A stretch of DNA of 20,274 nucleotides from Verrucomicrobiota bacterium (GCA_025360895.1 JANYBF010000421.1:1-20274); one strand, 5' to 3'; shown: positions 1-7,746, counted from the stretch's first letter. The notes: a model not told the origin generated them from the letters alone. Made by a program: numbers and translations.

Positions 1-260
1 CCCACCTCGTGGACCTTCGATCCGTTCTCCATGATCCAGTCGTACCCGGTAATGCCGCAATCCAGGTAGCCGTGTTCGACGTAGCGGCTGATTTCCTGGG
101 CGCGAATAAGCCGGATTTCCATCTCGGGATCGTCCACATACGGGATGTAGGAACGGCTGCTGACCGAGATGTTCCAGCCGGCTTTGGCCATCTTTTGCAC
201 GGTGGCATCCTGCAAACTGCCCTTGGGCAACCCGAAGCGGAGTATGTTCTTACTGCTCAT
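1..260 (-). CDS. hisG: ATP phosphoribosyltransferase, N-terminal part (runs off window)
   Basis: HisG catalyses the first step of histidine biosynthesis, joining ATP and PRPP to give phosphoribosyl-ATP in the cytoplasm. Translating the minus strand from the ATG at 260 gives 86 codons that stay open to the window edge. They begin MSSKNILRFGLPKGSLQDAT, which contains the family's N-terminal LPKGSLQ motif. Next come the conserved SSRSY segment (about residues 33-37), DDPE, the RAQEI..YVE..  stretch and GITGYDW (about residues 72-78). All are typical of the HisG catalytic domain. The C-terminal part lies outside the window, so I cannot tell the long, ACT-like-domain form from the short HisZ-dependent form. 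No Shine-Dalgarno is evident before the ATG. The gene is divergent from parB, separated by a dyad-rich non-coding region. Confidence 0.93.
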   Translation of the reverse strand, partial: MSSKNILRFGLPKGSLQDATVQKMAKAGWNISVSSRSYIPYVDDPEMEIRLIRAQEISRYVEHGYLDCGITGYDWIMENGSKVHEV

Positions 261-352
261 AAATTGTTTCCAGCCTAACGGGAATCACCAGCCAAGTCCA
301 TCGCGGTAAAGCGACTCCGATCTTGATCGGCGCAGCGTGGCACTGACCTCAA

Positions 353-486
353 TTGTCCTGGGAGGACAAAACATGAATAGCCGTGGGCGGGCAGCCCACG
401 GAACTAGGACAAAACACCTTCGACCCCGCAAGGGATCGCACAGGCCTCGCAAATCCCGCCGTGGGTTTGCACCCACGGCTATTCAT
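353..486. repeat. REP/BIME-like pair of inverted GCCGTGGG hairpin units
   Basis: Unit A (373-401) and unit B (459-486) share the core ATGAATAGCCGTGGG...CCCACGG in opposite orientations. The outer 15 bases, 373-387 and 472-486, are perfect inverted complements. Each unit also folds by itself: A has an 8-bp stem (381-388 with 394-401, 5-nt loop) and B a 9-bp stem (458-466 with 471-479, 4-nt loop). A third dyad, TTGTCCT/AGGACAA (353-359 with 363-369), abuts unit A. An 11-base direct repeat AGGACAAAACA (363-373 and 406-416) brackets unit A. Two facing palindromic units resemble REP/BIME elements mobilised by RAYT transposases. That assignment is inferred; no transposase gene is in the window. Confidence 0.7.
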
Positions 487-791
487 CTTTGACCACTTCG
501 CGGTCTGAAAAACGGAGGCAGGGTCAAGATGCGCCCGATCTTGTTCGGTATTGCCGAACAGACCAAGCTCGGCCGGGGGTGGCGGAGCAACAACTCGGGA
601 GAGCGCCACCGTTGGGAATTGAGTCATCGGCGGTCTGCCGATGCGTTCCTTCCTCGTCCCGTTCCTTCCACTTCAAAAACTGGAACGATTTAAAAAGCGG
701 CTGGGTCGGGTTTCGTGCATTTCGCGGCTAAAAAGTGCTCTGTTTCAGAGTGGAAATTGACAACCCGGCATCACTTCGCCAATCTGTGGAT
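487..791. other. Dyad-rich non-coding region upstream of parB
   Basis: I see no credible gene here; the open frames have no recognisable content. The stretch holds several dyads: TGTTCGG/CCGAACA (542-548 with 554-560), GGTGGCG/CGCCACC (578-584 with 604-610) and ATCGGC/GCCGAT (626-631 with 637-642). A 10-base direct repeat CGTTCCTTCC occurs at 644-653 and 660-669. The near-palindrome CCGATCTTGTTCGG (535-548) matches CCGATCTTGATCGG (317-330) near hisG at 13 of 14 positions. A consensus -35 hexamer TTGACA sits at 757-762 but has no good -10 partner before the parB ATG. The region could be a structured leader, an operator region or a decayed repeat. Confidence 0.4.
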
Positions 792-1748
792 ATGTCAAAA
801 CCGGCTCTGGGACGCGGCCTTGGCGCGCTGTTGGGTGGCACTCCTGTCATCTCCAACCCGGCGCCAGCGGCTCCGTTTCCAACCACCGCTATCCACGTTG
901 TTCCGCCGCCCGCCGCGCCGCCTACGCTCATGCCTTCACCGGCAGTGGGTGATCATGTTCGCCGTGTCGCCGTGACCCAGATCCGTCCCTGCGCCCTGCA
1001 ACCGCGCAAAGATTTTTCCACCGAATCCCTCCGCGAACTCGCTGACTCCATCCGGGAACAAGGCATTGTTCAGCCGCTCATCGTCCGTGCCCAAGGGAAC
1101 AATTTTGAACTCATCGCCGGGGAACGCCGCTGGCGGGCAGCTCAACTGGCCGGCCTCACCGAAGTTCCGGTCCTCGTCCGCGAGGCCGATGACCGCGCCG
1201 TACTCGAGATGGCGCTCATCGAAAACCTCCAGCGCGAGAATCTCAACGCCATCGAAGAAGCCCTCGGCTACGCGCAACTCGTCAGCCAGTTTCAGCTCAC
1301 GCAGGAACTCGTCGCCACCAAGGTCGGCAAGAGCCGCGCGGTGGTCGCCAATGCGGTGCGGTTGCTGAAACTTCCGGCGGACCTGCAAGGTTTCATTCGC
1401 GATGGCCGGCTCTCGGTCGGTCACGCCAAAGTCATTCTTGGTTTGACCGAGGAAGCCCAGCAGCGGGTTGCCGCCGAGCGTGTGATCAAGGAAGCGCTTA
1501 ACGTCCGTCAGACCGAAGGTTTGGTCGCGAAGCTCCAAACCCGCGACGGCGCCCGCGCTCGGAACGGCGCCAAAACCCCGCGGACCACCGACGCACATGT
1601 CGCCAGCCTGGAAAACAAAATCCGCGAACGGCTCGGCACGAAAGTCCATTTGCGTTACGCCCAAGGCAAAGGTTCGTTGGATGTTTCCTTCTACAGCGAC
1701 GCGGAACTTGAGCGCATCCTGCAAATCCTGGGGATCAACGCCGAATGA
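792..1748 (+). CDS. parB: Chromosome-partitioning protein ParB/Spo0J
   Basis: ParB is a CTP-dependent DNA clamp that loads at parS sites near the origin and works with the ATPase ParA in chromosome segregation. The 318-aa product starts MSKPALGRGLGALLGG, the usual conserved ParB N-terminus, so I chose the ATG at 792 over an upstream in-frame TTG-type start. A Pro/Ala-rich linker (about 20-52) leads into the ParB/sulfiredoxin-like domain: LQPRKDF (69-75), GIVQPLIV (91-98), GERRWRA (110-116, CTP-binding box) and ENLQRENLN (144-152). A helix-turn-helix follows (about 168-195, TQELVATKVGKSRAVVANAV), then a C-terminal dimerisation segment (about 268-318). No parA lies beside it and no canonical parS was found. 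No Shine-Dalgarno is evident. Confidence 0.96.
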   Translation: MSKPALGRGLGALLGGTPVISNPAPAAPFPTTAIHVVPPPAAPPTLMPSPAVGDHVRRVAVTQIRPCALQPRKDFSTESLRELADSIREQGIVQPLIVRAQGNNFELIAGERRWRAAQLAGLTEVPVLVREADDRAVLEMALIENLQRENLNAIEEALGYAQLVSQFQLTQELVATKVGKSRAVVANAVRLLKLPADLQGFIRDGRLSVGHAKVILGLTEEAQQRVAAERVIKEALNVRQTEGLVAKLQTRDGARARNGAKTPRTTDAHVASLENKIRERLGTKVHLRYAQGKGSLDVSFYSDAELERILQILGINAE

Positions 1749-1793
1749 CGCGTCCGGACCGGCCTGCTTAACCAATTTTTGCCAAACAAACCC

Positions 1794-2918
1794 ATGAATA
1801 CACCTGAACTACGCGCCCGGGGTGCGGGCCAACTCCAAGCGGCCACCGCTCAAGTCAACCGCCTCAACGCCTTCCTCGGTCTCGATGGTTTTGTGGACGA
1901 AATTTTTCACATCGTGGACAAACGCGAGAGCGCGGACAAATATCACCGGCTTACCACCATCACCAAATACGCCGACCGCCTCGCTGCCGCCGCCGGCAAA
2001 AGTACCAACGTGGAAATGGTCAAACAGTTTACCAAGCTGGGCGGCAACGGCCCTATCATGGCCAATGCGTTGGCCAGCTTTGGCATCAAAGTCTGCTACC
2101 TCGGCAATCTCGGTTACCCGGGTTTACATTCGGTCTTCGCCGACTTTGCGAAACAGGCCGAGGTGCATTCCATCGCGGAGCCGGGCTATACCGATGCGCT
2201 GGAATTTGAGGACGGCAAAATCATTTGTGGCAAGCACTCCGCGCTGCGCGAAGTGAACTGGGAGAGCATCAAGACGCGCTTTGGCCAGGATAAATTTACC
2301 GCCAAGGTGCAGGCTGCAAGCTTCGTCGCCTTCGTGAACTGGACGATGCTCACCTGCATGAACGAAATGTGGTCGACGATCCTCCAGGATGTCTGCCCCA
2401 AACTCACCGGCCCGCGCCGCAAACTCTTTTTTGATCTCGCCGATCCGGAGAAACGCACGCGCGCCGACATCCTGCAGGCGTTGTCGCTTATCACGCAATT
2501 CGAGCGGCATTTCGATGCGATCCTTGGGCTGAACGAGAAGGAGGCGTACGAAATTGGCGGGCATCTCGATTTGAACACCAGCGACCATTCGCCGGGGGGC
2601 TTGTTGAAACTGGCCACCCAAATCCGCGACCAGATCAAAGTGAACACCGTCGTCGTTCATCCGGTTCCCTATGCTTTGGCGGTGAGCGCGGGCGATGCCG
2701 CCATTGTCGAGGGGCCGTTCACGGCCAAGCCGCTCATCACCACCGGTGCGGGCGATCATTTCAACGCCGGTTTCTGTCTCGGCAAACTACTCGGCTTCGA
2801 CAACGCCCAAAGCGTTCTAACCGGCGTGACCACGAGTGGCTTCTATGTGCGCTCGGCCAAAAGTCCCAGCCTGGCCGACCTCGTTGGGTTGCTACGTGAC
2901 TGGCCGGCAAAGGCCTGA
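1794..2918 (+). CDS. PfkB-family (ribokinase-like) carbohydrate kinase, divergent
   Basis: This is a 374-aa member of the PfkB/ribokinase superfamily, whose enzymes phosphorylate sugars or nucleosides with ATP. Visible motifs are LGLDGFVDEIF near the N-terminus (about 28-38), the glycine pair KLGGNGP (81-87) that closes over the substrate, GLNEKEA (245-251, the NxxE metal/phosphate motif) and TTGAGDHFNAGF (316-327), the signature-2 anion hole with D321 as likely catalytic base. The length slightly exceeds the usual 300-340 aa, and the N-terminal signature is atypical, so the substrate is not predictable. The ATG at 1794 is preferred over a TTG 15 bases upstream. It lies 45 bp after parB and ends 12 bp before def, so co-transcription is likely. 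A sugar-isomerase-like gene two genes downstream may act on the same substrate class (inference). Confidence 0.88.
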   Translation: MNTPELRARGAGQLQAATAQVNRLNAFLGLDGFVDEIFHIVDKRESADKYHRLTTITKYADRLAAAAGKSTNVEMVKQFTKLGGNGPIMANALASFGIKVCYLGNLGYPGLHSVFADFAKQAEVHSIAEPGYTDALEFEDGKIICGKHSALREVNWESIKTRFGQDKFTAKVQAASFVAFVNWTMLTCMNEMWSTILQDVCPKLTGPRRKLFFDLADPEKRTRADILQALSLITQFERHFDAILGLNEKEAYEIGGHLDLNTSDHSPGGLLKLATQIRDQIKVNTVVVHPVPYALAVSAGDAAIVEGPFTAKPLITTGAGDHFNAGFCLGKLLGFDNAQSVLTGVTTSGFYVRSAKSPSLADLVGLLRDWPAKA

Positions 2919-2930
2919 AGTGAAACGTCC

Positions 2931-3509
2931 ATGATTTTGCCTGTCGTCAAATACGGTCATCCGGTGTTGCGCCAAAAGGGAGCGCGCATCGAATCGGTCA
3001 CGACCGAGATTCACCGCCTCATCGCTGACATGTTTGAAACCATGAATGCGAGTAAAGGGATTGGTCTCGCGGCGCAACAGGTGAGCCAGGCGTTGCAATT
3101 AACCGTCCTGGATTTGCGCGCCGTCACCGACCGGCCTTCCACGCTAGAACTGAACGGCAAACCCGCTGACGTAAGCGACTTCATGCCGCTCGTGCTCATC
3201 AATCCCGAAGTAAAGCCCGTGGGCGAACCTATCGCCGGCCCGGAAGGTTGCCTGAGTTTTCCGGAAATGTATGCGGAGATTTCGCGCCCCGAATCCGTGG
3301 ACGTGAAGGCTCTGAACGAGAAGGGTAAGCCGATTGCATTCCGCTGCGGCGGCCTGCTCGCCCGCGCCGTGCAACACGAAACCGATCATTTGAACGCTAT
3401 TCTGTTCATTGACCGCATGGATCGGAAAACGAAAGCCGAACTGCGCGACGAACTCGACGAGTTGCAAGCGACGACCAAGGCGACGCTGGAAGCCGCCCGG
3501 AAGAAATAG
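2931..3509 (+). CDS. def: Peptide deformylase
   Basis: This metalloenzyme removes the formyl group from the N-terminal methionine of new proteins in the cytoplasm. All three diagnostic motifs are present in the 192-aa product: GIGLAAQQ (43-50), EGCLS (105-109, Cys107 a metal ligand) and HETDH (149-153, two His ligands and the catalytic Glu). Between motifs 1 and 2 there is a loop of about 15-20 residues (roughly 66-85) longer than in compact enterobacterial enzymes. The C-terminus is a charged helical tail rich in Lys, Glu and Arg. It starts 12 bp after the PfkB-like kinase and is probably co-transcribed with it. No clear Shine-Dalgarno is visible. Confidence 0.96.
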   Translation: MILPVVKYGHPVLRQKGARIESVTTEIHRLIADMFETMNASKGIGLAAQQVSQALQLTVLDLRAVTDRPSTLELNGKPADVSDFMPLVLINPEVKPVGEPIAGPEGCLSFPEMYAEISRPESVDVKALNEKGKPIAFRCGGLLARAVQHETDHLNAILFIDRMDRKTKAELRDELDELQATTKATLEAARKK

Positions 3510-3637
3510 GCCGGTTGACGACTCAGGCCATTTTTTGTTTGGCCACCTGTGCCGTTCACTTTCTTGACGATGCGCGATACTCCCTTAATCTGCCGCCCTC
3601 GGCTGAGCCAATTTAATCGAAACACCATACGACCGAC

Positions 3638-5293
3638 ATGAAACCGTCCGCCAAACCTACGTTTCCCAAGCTCAAGAAAAATCAAATCCAACTCATCGCC
3701 AGCGGCGATCTCCGCCTCTCGGCCAACCAGATTTGCTGGCCTGCGCAAGAGGAGATGGAAACGACCCTTTGCACCGCCATTCAGGCCGAGGGTTATGAAG
3801 TCGTCCGCGCACACGTTTACGACGCGGTGGCCAAGCATGGCTTCATTGATTCACAACGCAAAGGTATCGAAGTGTTCAAGCGCATTGACCCGACCATGCC
3901 GCTCATCATCGCGGAAGCCGTCTGGCAATACTCGCATCACGTCCTCGCCGGCCTTACCACGCATCGCGGACCAATTATTACCGTTGCCAACTGGTCCGGC
4001 ACCTGGCCGGGGCTCGTGGGGATGTTGAACTTGAACGGCTCCCTGACCAAACAAGGCGTAAAATACTCCACGCTCTGGAGTGAGGATTTTAGCGACAACT
4101 ATTTTCAAACCAAACTTCGCCAGTGGCTCACGATCGGCAAATGTTCCCACCGCACCGATCATGTCACGCCGTTCGCCAAAGTTAAAGTGCCGGGCGCCGC
4201 CCGAAAACTCGGCGCGACGCTGGCCGCCACCTTGCGGCGCGACAAGGCCATCATGGGCGTGTTCGACGAAGGCTGCATGGGTATGTTCAACGCCATCATT
4301 CCGGACGATCTGCTCCATGCAACCGGCGTGTTCAAGGAACGTCTCAGCCAGTCCGCGCTTTACTACGAAGCCACGCAGATCAAGGACGCCGAGGCGCGTG
4401 CTACTTATGCCTGGTTCAAACAACGCGGGATGAAATTTCACACCGGCCTGAACGATGCCACCGACCTGACCGAGGCTCAAATTCTCTGGCAGTGCAAAAC
4501 CTATATCGCTGCCGTGCGCATCGCCGATGACTTCGGATGTGACTGCATCGGCATTCAATATCAGCAAGGCTTGAAAGATATGCTGCCCGCGAGCGACCTG
4601 GTGGAAGGGACGTTAAACAACCGCGAACGGCCGTCAGTGAAATCCCGCGACGGCCAACGCGTCCTCTACGCCGGTCAACCGCTGACGCACTTCAACGAAG
4701 TGGACGAGAGCGCCGGCCTCGACGGCTTGCTCACCCAGCGCGTTCTCGAAGCGCTCCAGCAACCACCCGAGAATACGCTGCACGACCTGCGTTGGGGCGA
4801 CTGGGATCAGTCGGGCACCACTAAGGAATACGTCTGGGTGTTCGAGATCAGCGGGAGTGCGCCGCCGGCGCATTTCATCGACGGCTGGGCGGGGGCAGAA
4901 GGTTTCCGCCAGCCGCCGATGTATTTTCCGAAAGGTGGTTCGACCCTGCGCGGTATTTCCAAGCCCGGCGAAATCGTCTGGTCCCGTATCTACGTCGCCG
5001 ACGGCGCGCTACACATGGACTTGGGCCGAGCCAAAGTCATCAAATTGCCGCGGGCAGAAACCGAGCGCCGCTGGAAGGCCACCACCTGGCAATGGCCCAT
5101 CATGCATGCCGTGACCTACGGCGTGACGCGCGATCAAATGATGGCCAAGCACCAGGCCAATCACATCCAGTGCGTTTATGCGAACAATGCCAAGTCCGCC
5201 GACGAATGTCTGCTGACGAAAGCCGCCATGGCCAGCACCCTCGGCATCAAAGTGAACCTCTGTGGCACGAGGGCGGATGGGAAAAAATGGTGA
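3638..5293 (+). CDS. L-fucose/L-arabinose isomerase-like protein
   Basis: A 551-aa protein that I assign to the L-fucose isomerase-like fold on overall sequence character. Such enzymes interconvert aldose and ketose sugars with Mn2+. Supporting segments are the FDEGCMGMFN stretch (209-218, a conserved acidic metal-site region in the family), CIGIQYQQGLKD (303-314), LVEGTLNNRE (321-330) and a late His in KHQANHIQCVY near residues 519-529, where fucose isomerases have a metal-binding His. There is no signal peptide, so it is cytoplasmic. It could equally be a family member of unknown reaction, since many Planctomycetes/Verrucomicrobia paralogues are uncharacterised. It follows def after 128 bp; a -35-like TTGACG at 3564-3569 precedes it, but no convincing -10. 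Confidence 0.75.
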   Translation: MKPSAKPTFPKLKKNQIQLIASGDLRLSANQICWPAQEEMETTLCTAIQAEGYEVVRAHVYDAVAKHGFIDSQRKGIEVFKRIDPTMPLIIAEAVWQYSHHVLAGLTTHRGPIITVANWSGTWPGLVGMLNLNGSLTKQGVKYSTLWSEDFSDNYFQTKLRQWLTIGKCSHRTDHVTPFAKVKVPGAARKLGATLAATLRRDKAIMGVFDEGCMGMFNAIIPDDLLHATGVFKERLSQSALYYEATQIKDAEARATYAWFKQRGMKFHTGLNDATDLTEAQILWQCKTYIAAVRIADDFGCDCIGIQYQQGLKDMLPASDLVEGTLNNRERPSVKSRDGQRVLYAGQPLTHFNEVDESAGLDGLLTQRVLEALQQPPENTLHDLRWGDWDQSGTTKEYVWVFEISGSAPPAHFIDGWAGAEGFRQPPMYFPKGGSTLRGISKPGEIVWSRIYVADGALHMDLGRAKVIKLPRAETERRWKATTWQWPIMHAVTYGVTRDQMMAKHQANHIQCVYANNAKSADECLLTKAAMASTLGIKVNLCGTRADGKKW

Positions 5294-5493
5294 TCCCTGT
5301 TCGTGCCGGAGTTTTTGCGGGCTGTGCCGCCCGACCGTGAGGCATTCGCACTCTTCTATTCGATGGGGAAGACGGCGGGCGCGATAACGGCGGTAATTAA
5401 ATCCCTGGCGCTGCGCGAGGGGACAGAATCGCAGTGACTTCAGTGGCGAATGGCGAAAATTGGGACGCATCACACCGCGCTGGCACAAGGGGT

Positions 5494-5523
5494 TTGACTA
5501 ACACCGCAACTAAAACATACATT
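5494..5523 (+). promoter_or_regulatory. Candidate sigma70-type promoter for the polyprenyl synthase operon
   Basis: TTGACT (5494-5499, 5/6 to consensus) is followed after 18 bp by TACATT (5518-5523, 4/6). It sits in the 238-bp gap after the isomerase-like gene. If used, transcription would start at about 5530, essentially at the ATG at 5532, giving a nearly leaderless mRNA. Matches are moderate, so this is tentative. The rest of the 5294-5531 gap shows no gene. Confidence 0.3.
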
Positions 5524-5531
5524 GGCAGCGC

Positions 5532-6569
5532 ATGTTGGCAGTTGAGTCAAAAGTGGGAACGGAAGCCACGCCACGCTTGGAGCCCGCCGGTTACTGGAAA
5601 CATATCGTCGAACCGGTCGAACCGTTTCTGGAATCCGTCGCGCGCCGGCTCGCCAAACAGGTCAACGAGTTCGATCCTGCGCTCGCCCAATACGCCGAAT
5701 ACGCTCTCAATGGTCACGGCAAACACCTGCGGCCCACACTGGTCGCGCTGGCGGCCAATTCGCTCGGTCAGACCAATGATTCTCACGTCACCGTCGCCGT
5801 CATCATTGAGATGGTGCATCTCGCCACGCTGGTTCACGACGACGTAATGGACGAGGCGGAGATCCGGCGCGGCCAGTTAACGCTGGCGGCGAACTGGGGA
5901 AACGAAATTGCCGTGTTGTTCGGCGACTGCCTCTTCGCCCAATCCTTGAAACTCGCGGCCAGTTTTCCGACGCCAGAAGTCTGCCGCGCGGTGGCGTCGG
6001 CGACGAATACGGTTTGCTCCGGGGAAATTTTGCAGACGCGGCATCGCCGGAACTTTGAGTTGTCCCGGCGGGATTATTTCCGGGTGCTGGAGATGAAGAC
6101 GGCGGAGTTGTTCGCACTCTCGTGCGAGCTGGCGGCATTTTTAAGTAATGCGACCGCCCCGCAGCGAGCCGCTTTGCGGGAGTTCGGGCTGGCCTTCGGC
6201 ACAGCCTATCAAATTTACGATGACTGCGTGGACCTGTTTGGCACGGAGCAAAAGGCCGGCAAGTCGCTGGGCACAGATCTCGCCAAGGGCAAGTTGACGT
6301 ATCCGGTGTTGCTGGCCTGGGAACGCGCGAACGCCGCCGACCGGGCGCGTCTCGAAGCAATGGTGCAGGACTGGCAGCCCGGCGCTTTTGTGAGCGTGAA
6401 TGAATTGCTCGCGCGGCATGAGACACTCGGTCCGTCGCGCGAATTAATCGAACGGTATCTCGGCCAGGCACGCCAATGTTTGCGCGCGTTGCCGGAGTCG
6501 GCGGGCCGGGCCGGATTGTTCGACGTAACGGAGTATCTGGCGCGGCAGACGGCCGCATTGTCAGAATGA
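5532..6569 (+). CDS. Long-chain trans-polyprenyl diphosphate synthase (IspB/HepT type)
   Basis: This enzyme condenses isopentenyl diphosphate onto allylic diphosphates to make the long isoprenoid tail of respiratory quinones. The 345-aa product has GKHLRP (63-68), the first Asp-rich motif DDVMD (103-107) followed by RRG, the KGKLTYP region (252-258) and the second Asp-rich motif DDCVD (230-234). The small residue Ala98, five positions before the first motif, is typical of long-chain products (family knowledge), so an octaprenyl- or heptaprenyl-type synthase is more likely than FPP/GGPP synthase. Exact chain length cannot be read from sequence. Its TGA overlaps the sigma factor ATG (ATGA), suggesting translational coupling. 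Confidence 0.93.
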   Translation: MLAVESKVGTEATPRLEPAGYWKHIVEPVEPFLESVARRLAKQVNEFDPALAQYAEYALNGHGKHLRPTLVALAANSLGQTNDSHVTVAVIIEMVHLATLVHDDVMDEAEIRRGQLTLAANWGNEIAVLFGDCLFAQSLKLAASFPTPEVCRAVASATNTVCSGEILQTRHRRNFELSRRDYFRVLEMKTAELFALSCELAAFLSNATAPQRAALREFGLAFGTAYQIYDDCVDLFGTEQKAGKSLGTDLAKGKLTYPVLLAWERANAADRARLEAMVQDWQPGAFVSVNELLARHETLGPSRELIERYLGQARQCLRALPESAGRAGLFDVTEYLARQTAALSE

Positions 6570-7225
6570 GTTTAGATTCTGCAGACCCGGCGGCATCGGC
6601 GCCCGAGCCGGCCCCGGTGGCTTCCGATCCTCCGAAAGCCCCGGCATCGGTCAATCGGACCGAGGAGGATGCGATGGTGCGCCGGGCGCAGACGGGTGAT
6701 CTGGCAGCCTACGATGAACTGGTGCGCCGTTATCAGCAACGCATCTACGCAACGGTCTATCACATGACGTCCAATCACGAGGACGCCAACGATCTCGCAC
6801 AAGAGGCGTTCATCAAGGCGTATCAGGCGTTGAAAACATTCAAGGGCGGCTCCAGTTTCTACACATGGGTTTACCGCATCGCCGTCAATAAAACGCTAAA
6901 TTTTCTAAAACAACGCAAGAACCGGACCGCCATGAGCCTGAACGACCTAGATTTCAGCGCGGAGAATGACCCGGATTTGGTGGCGTTGGTTTCGGAGAAA
7001 ACCCCCCGCCGCGACGCGGTGTTGGCCGAGCTGCAACAAAAATTGAACGAAGCCATGCAGCAATTGTCAGAACCTCACAGATTAGTTGTGACCCTGCATG
7101 ATGTGCAGGGTTTGCCCCATGATGAGATCGCGGAGATCATGGAGTGCAATGTGGGAACGGTGCGGTCGCGGTTGTTTTATGCGCGGCAGCAGTTGCAGGG
7201 TTACCTAGTGGATTATTTAAAATGA
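6566..7225 (+). CDS. ECF-type RNA polymerase sigma factor (SigE/RpoE-like)
   Basis: A 219-aa ECF sigma factor that would direct RNA polymerase to a stress- or envelope-related regulon. After a Pro/Ala-rich low-complexity N-terminus (1-30), sigma region 2 spans about 45-117, with YDELVRRYQQRIY, DANDLAQEAFIKAY (core-binding helix) and FYTWVYRIAVN (-10 recognition). Region 4 spans about 155-212, with LSEPHRLVV and the HTH helix GLPHDEIAEIMECNVGTVRSRL. No sigma region 1 or 3 is present. I chose the ATG at 6566, which overlaps the stop of the polyprenyl synthase, rather than an ATG 90 bases upstream lying inside that gene. Its own stop overlaps the next ATG by ATGA. The downstream one-TM protein is the natural candidate for its regulator. 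Confidence 0.94.
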   Translation: MSLDSADPAASAPEPAPVASDPPKAPASVNRTEEDAMVRRAQTGDLAAYDELVRRYQQRIYATVYHMTSNHEDANDLAQEAFIKAYQALKTFKGGSSFYTWVYRIAVNKTLNFLKQRKNRTAMSLNDLDFSAENDPDLVALVSEKTPRRDAVLAELQQKLNEAMQQLSEPHRLVVTLHDVQGLPHDEIAEIMECNVGTVRSRLFYARQQLQGYLVDYLK

Positions 7226-7746
7226 GTATGAACGTCGAACCGGAAAATTTTGATCAGTTGTGCCGGGCGCTCAAATTAAAGCGACACGAGCTACCGCCGC
7301 CGCGTTACTTTAACGACTTTTCCAGCCAGGTGATTTCGCGCATCCGGACGGGCACGGCCGGTGGAAGGTTGGAAACGTTTGAGAACGCCGTTTCCGAGTC
7401 GCCTTGGGTCCGCCGCTTTTGGCAGGCAATTGAACACCGGCCGGCCGTGTCCGGGTTGCTCACTGCCGCCGCGTGCGCATTGCTGGTCATCGGGGTTTTT
7501 GCTTCCGACAACACGCGCCCAACGCTCAATCTCACTGGCGACAGAATGGCAGGCATCGAGGCGCTGGCGACAAGCCAATCGGAACCGAACAGTCTTGCCG
7601 CCGCCGCGCCCGCGCCCACGGGACTGTTATTTGCCAACAGTACCAACCCGACTGTCCAATTGCCTCCCGGTCGTTCCTTGTTCGGTGAATTCCCCAGCCT
7701 CGGCACACCCCAGCGCGTGAATGGCGTGCCCATCGGGCCGAGATAA
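7222..7746 (+). CDS. Single-TM hypothetical protein, candidate sigma-factor partner
   Basis: I do not recognise a named family. The 174-aa product has a cytosol-like N-terminal region (1-70, including LCRALKLKRHELPPPRYF and FSSQVISRI), one strong transmembrane segment (about 75-95, PAVSGLLTAAACALLVIGVFA) and a low-complexity Ala/Pro/Ser tail. It starts in an ATGA overlap with the sigma factor, an arrangement common for anti-sigma factors. However, the HxxxCxxC zinc anti-sigma motif is absent (only Cys14 lies in the N-terminal region), so a regulatory role is inferred from position alone. The ATG at 7222 is preferred over a start 78 bases upstream inside the sigma gene. A strong terminator follows within 25 bp. 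Confidence 0.75.
   Translation: MSMNVEPENFDQLCRALKLKRHELPPPRYFNDFSSQVISRIRTGTAGGRLETFENAVSESPWVRRFWQAIEHRPAVSGLLTAAACALLVIGVFASDNTRPTLNLTGDRMAGIEALATSQSEPNSLAAAAPAPTGLLFANSTNPTVQLPPGRSLFGEFPSLGTPQRVNGVPIGPR

Noticed and set aside
349..731. Open frames on both strands between hisG and parB
   Set aside because: They run through the REP-like hairpins and have no recognisable protein content. The repeat explains the openness.
741..757. Possible parS-like site (TGTTTCA...TGGAAAT) before parB
   Set aside because: Only the left half matches the canonical palindrome; the right half and spacing do not.
936..1775. Minus-strand open frame of 279 codons over parB
   Set aside because: It mirrors the ParB coding region, which has every expected motif on the plus strand. 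The antisense product has no family features.
3526..3545. Possible terminator after def (GGCCA, T-rich loop, TGGCC)
   Set aside because: The stem is only 5 bp and the T run lies in the loop rather than after the stem.
5803..6654. Minus-strand open frame of 283 codons over the polyprenyl synthase
   Set aside because: The product is Arg/Pro/Ser-rich low complexity and antisense to a well-supported enzyme.
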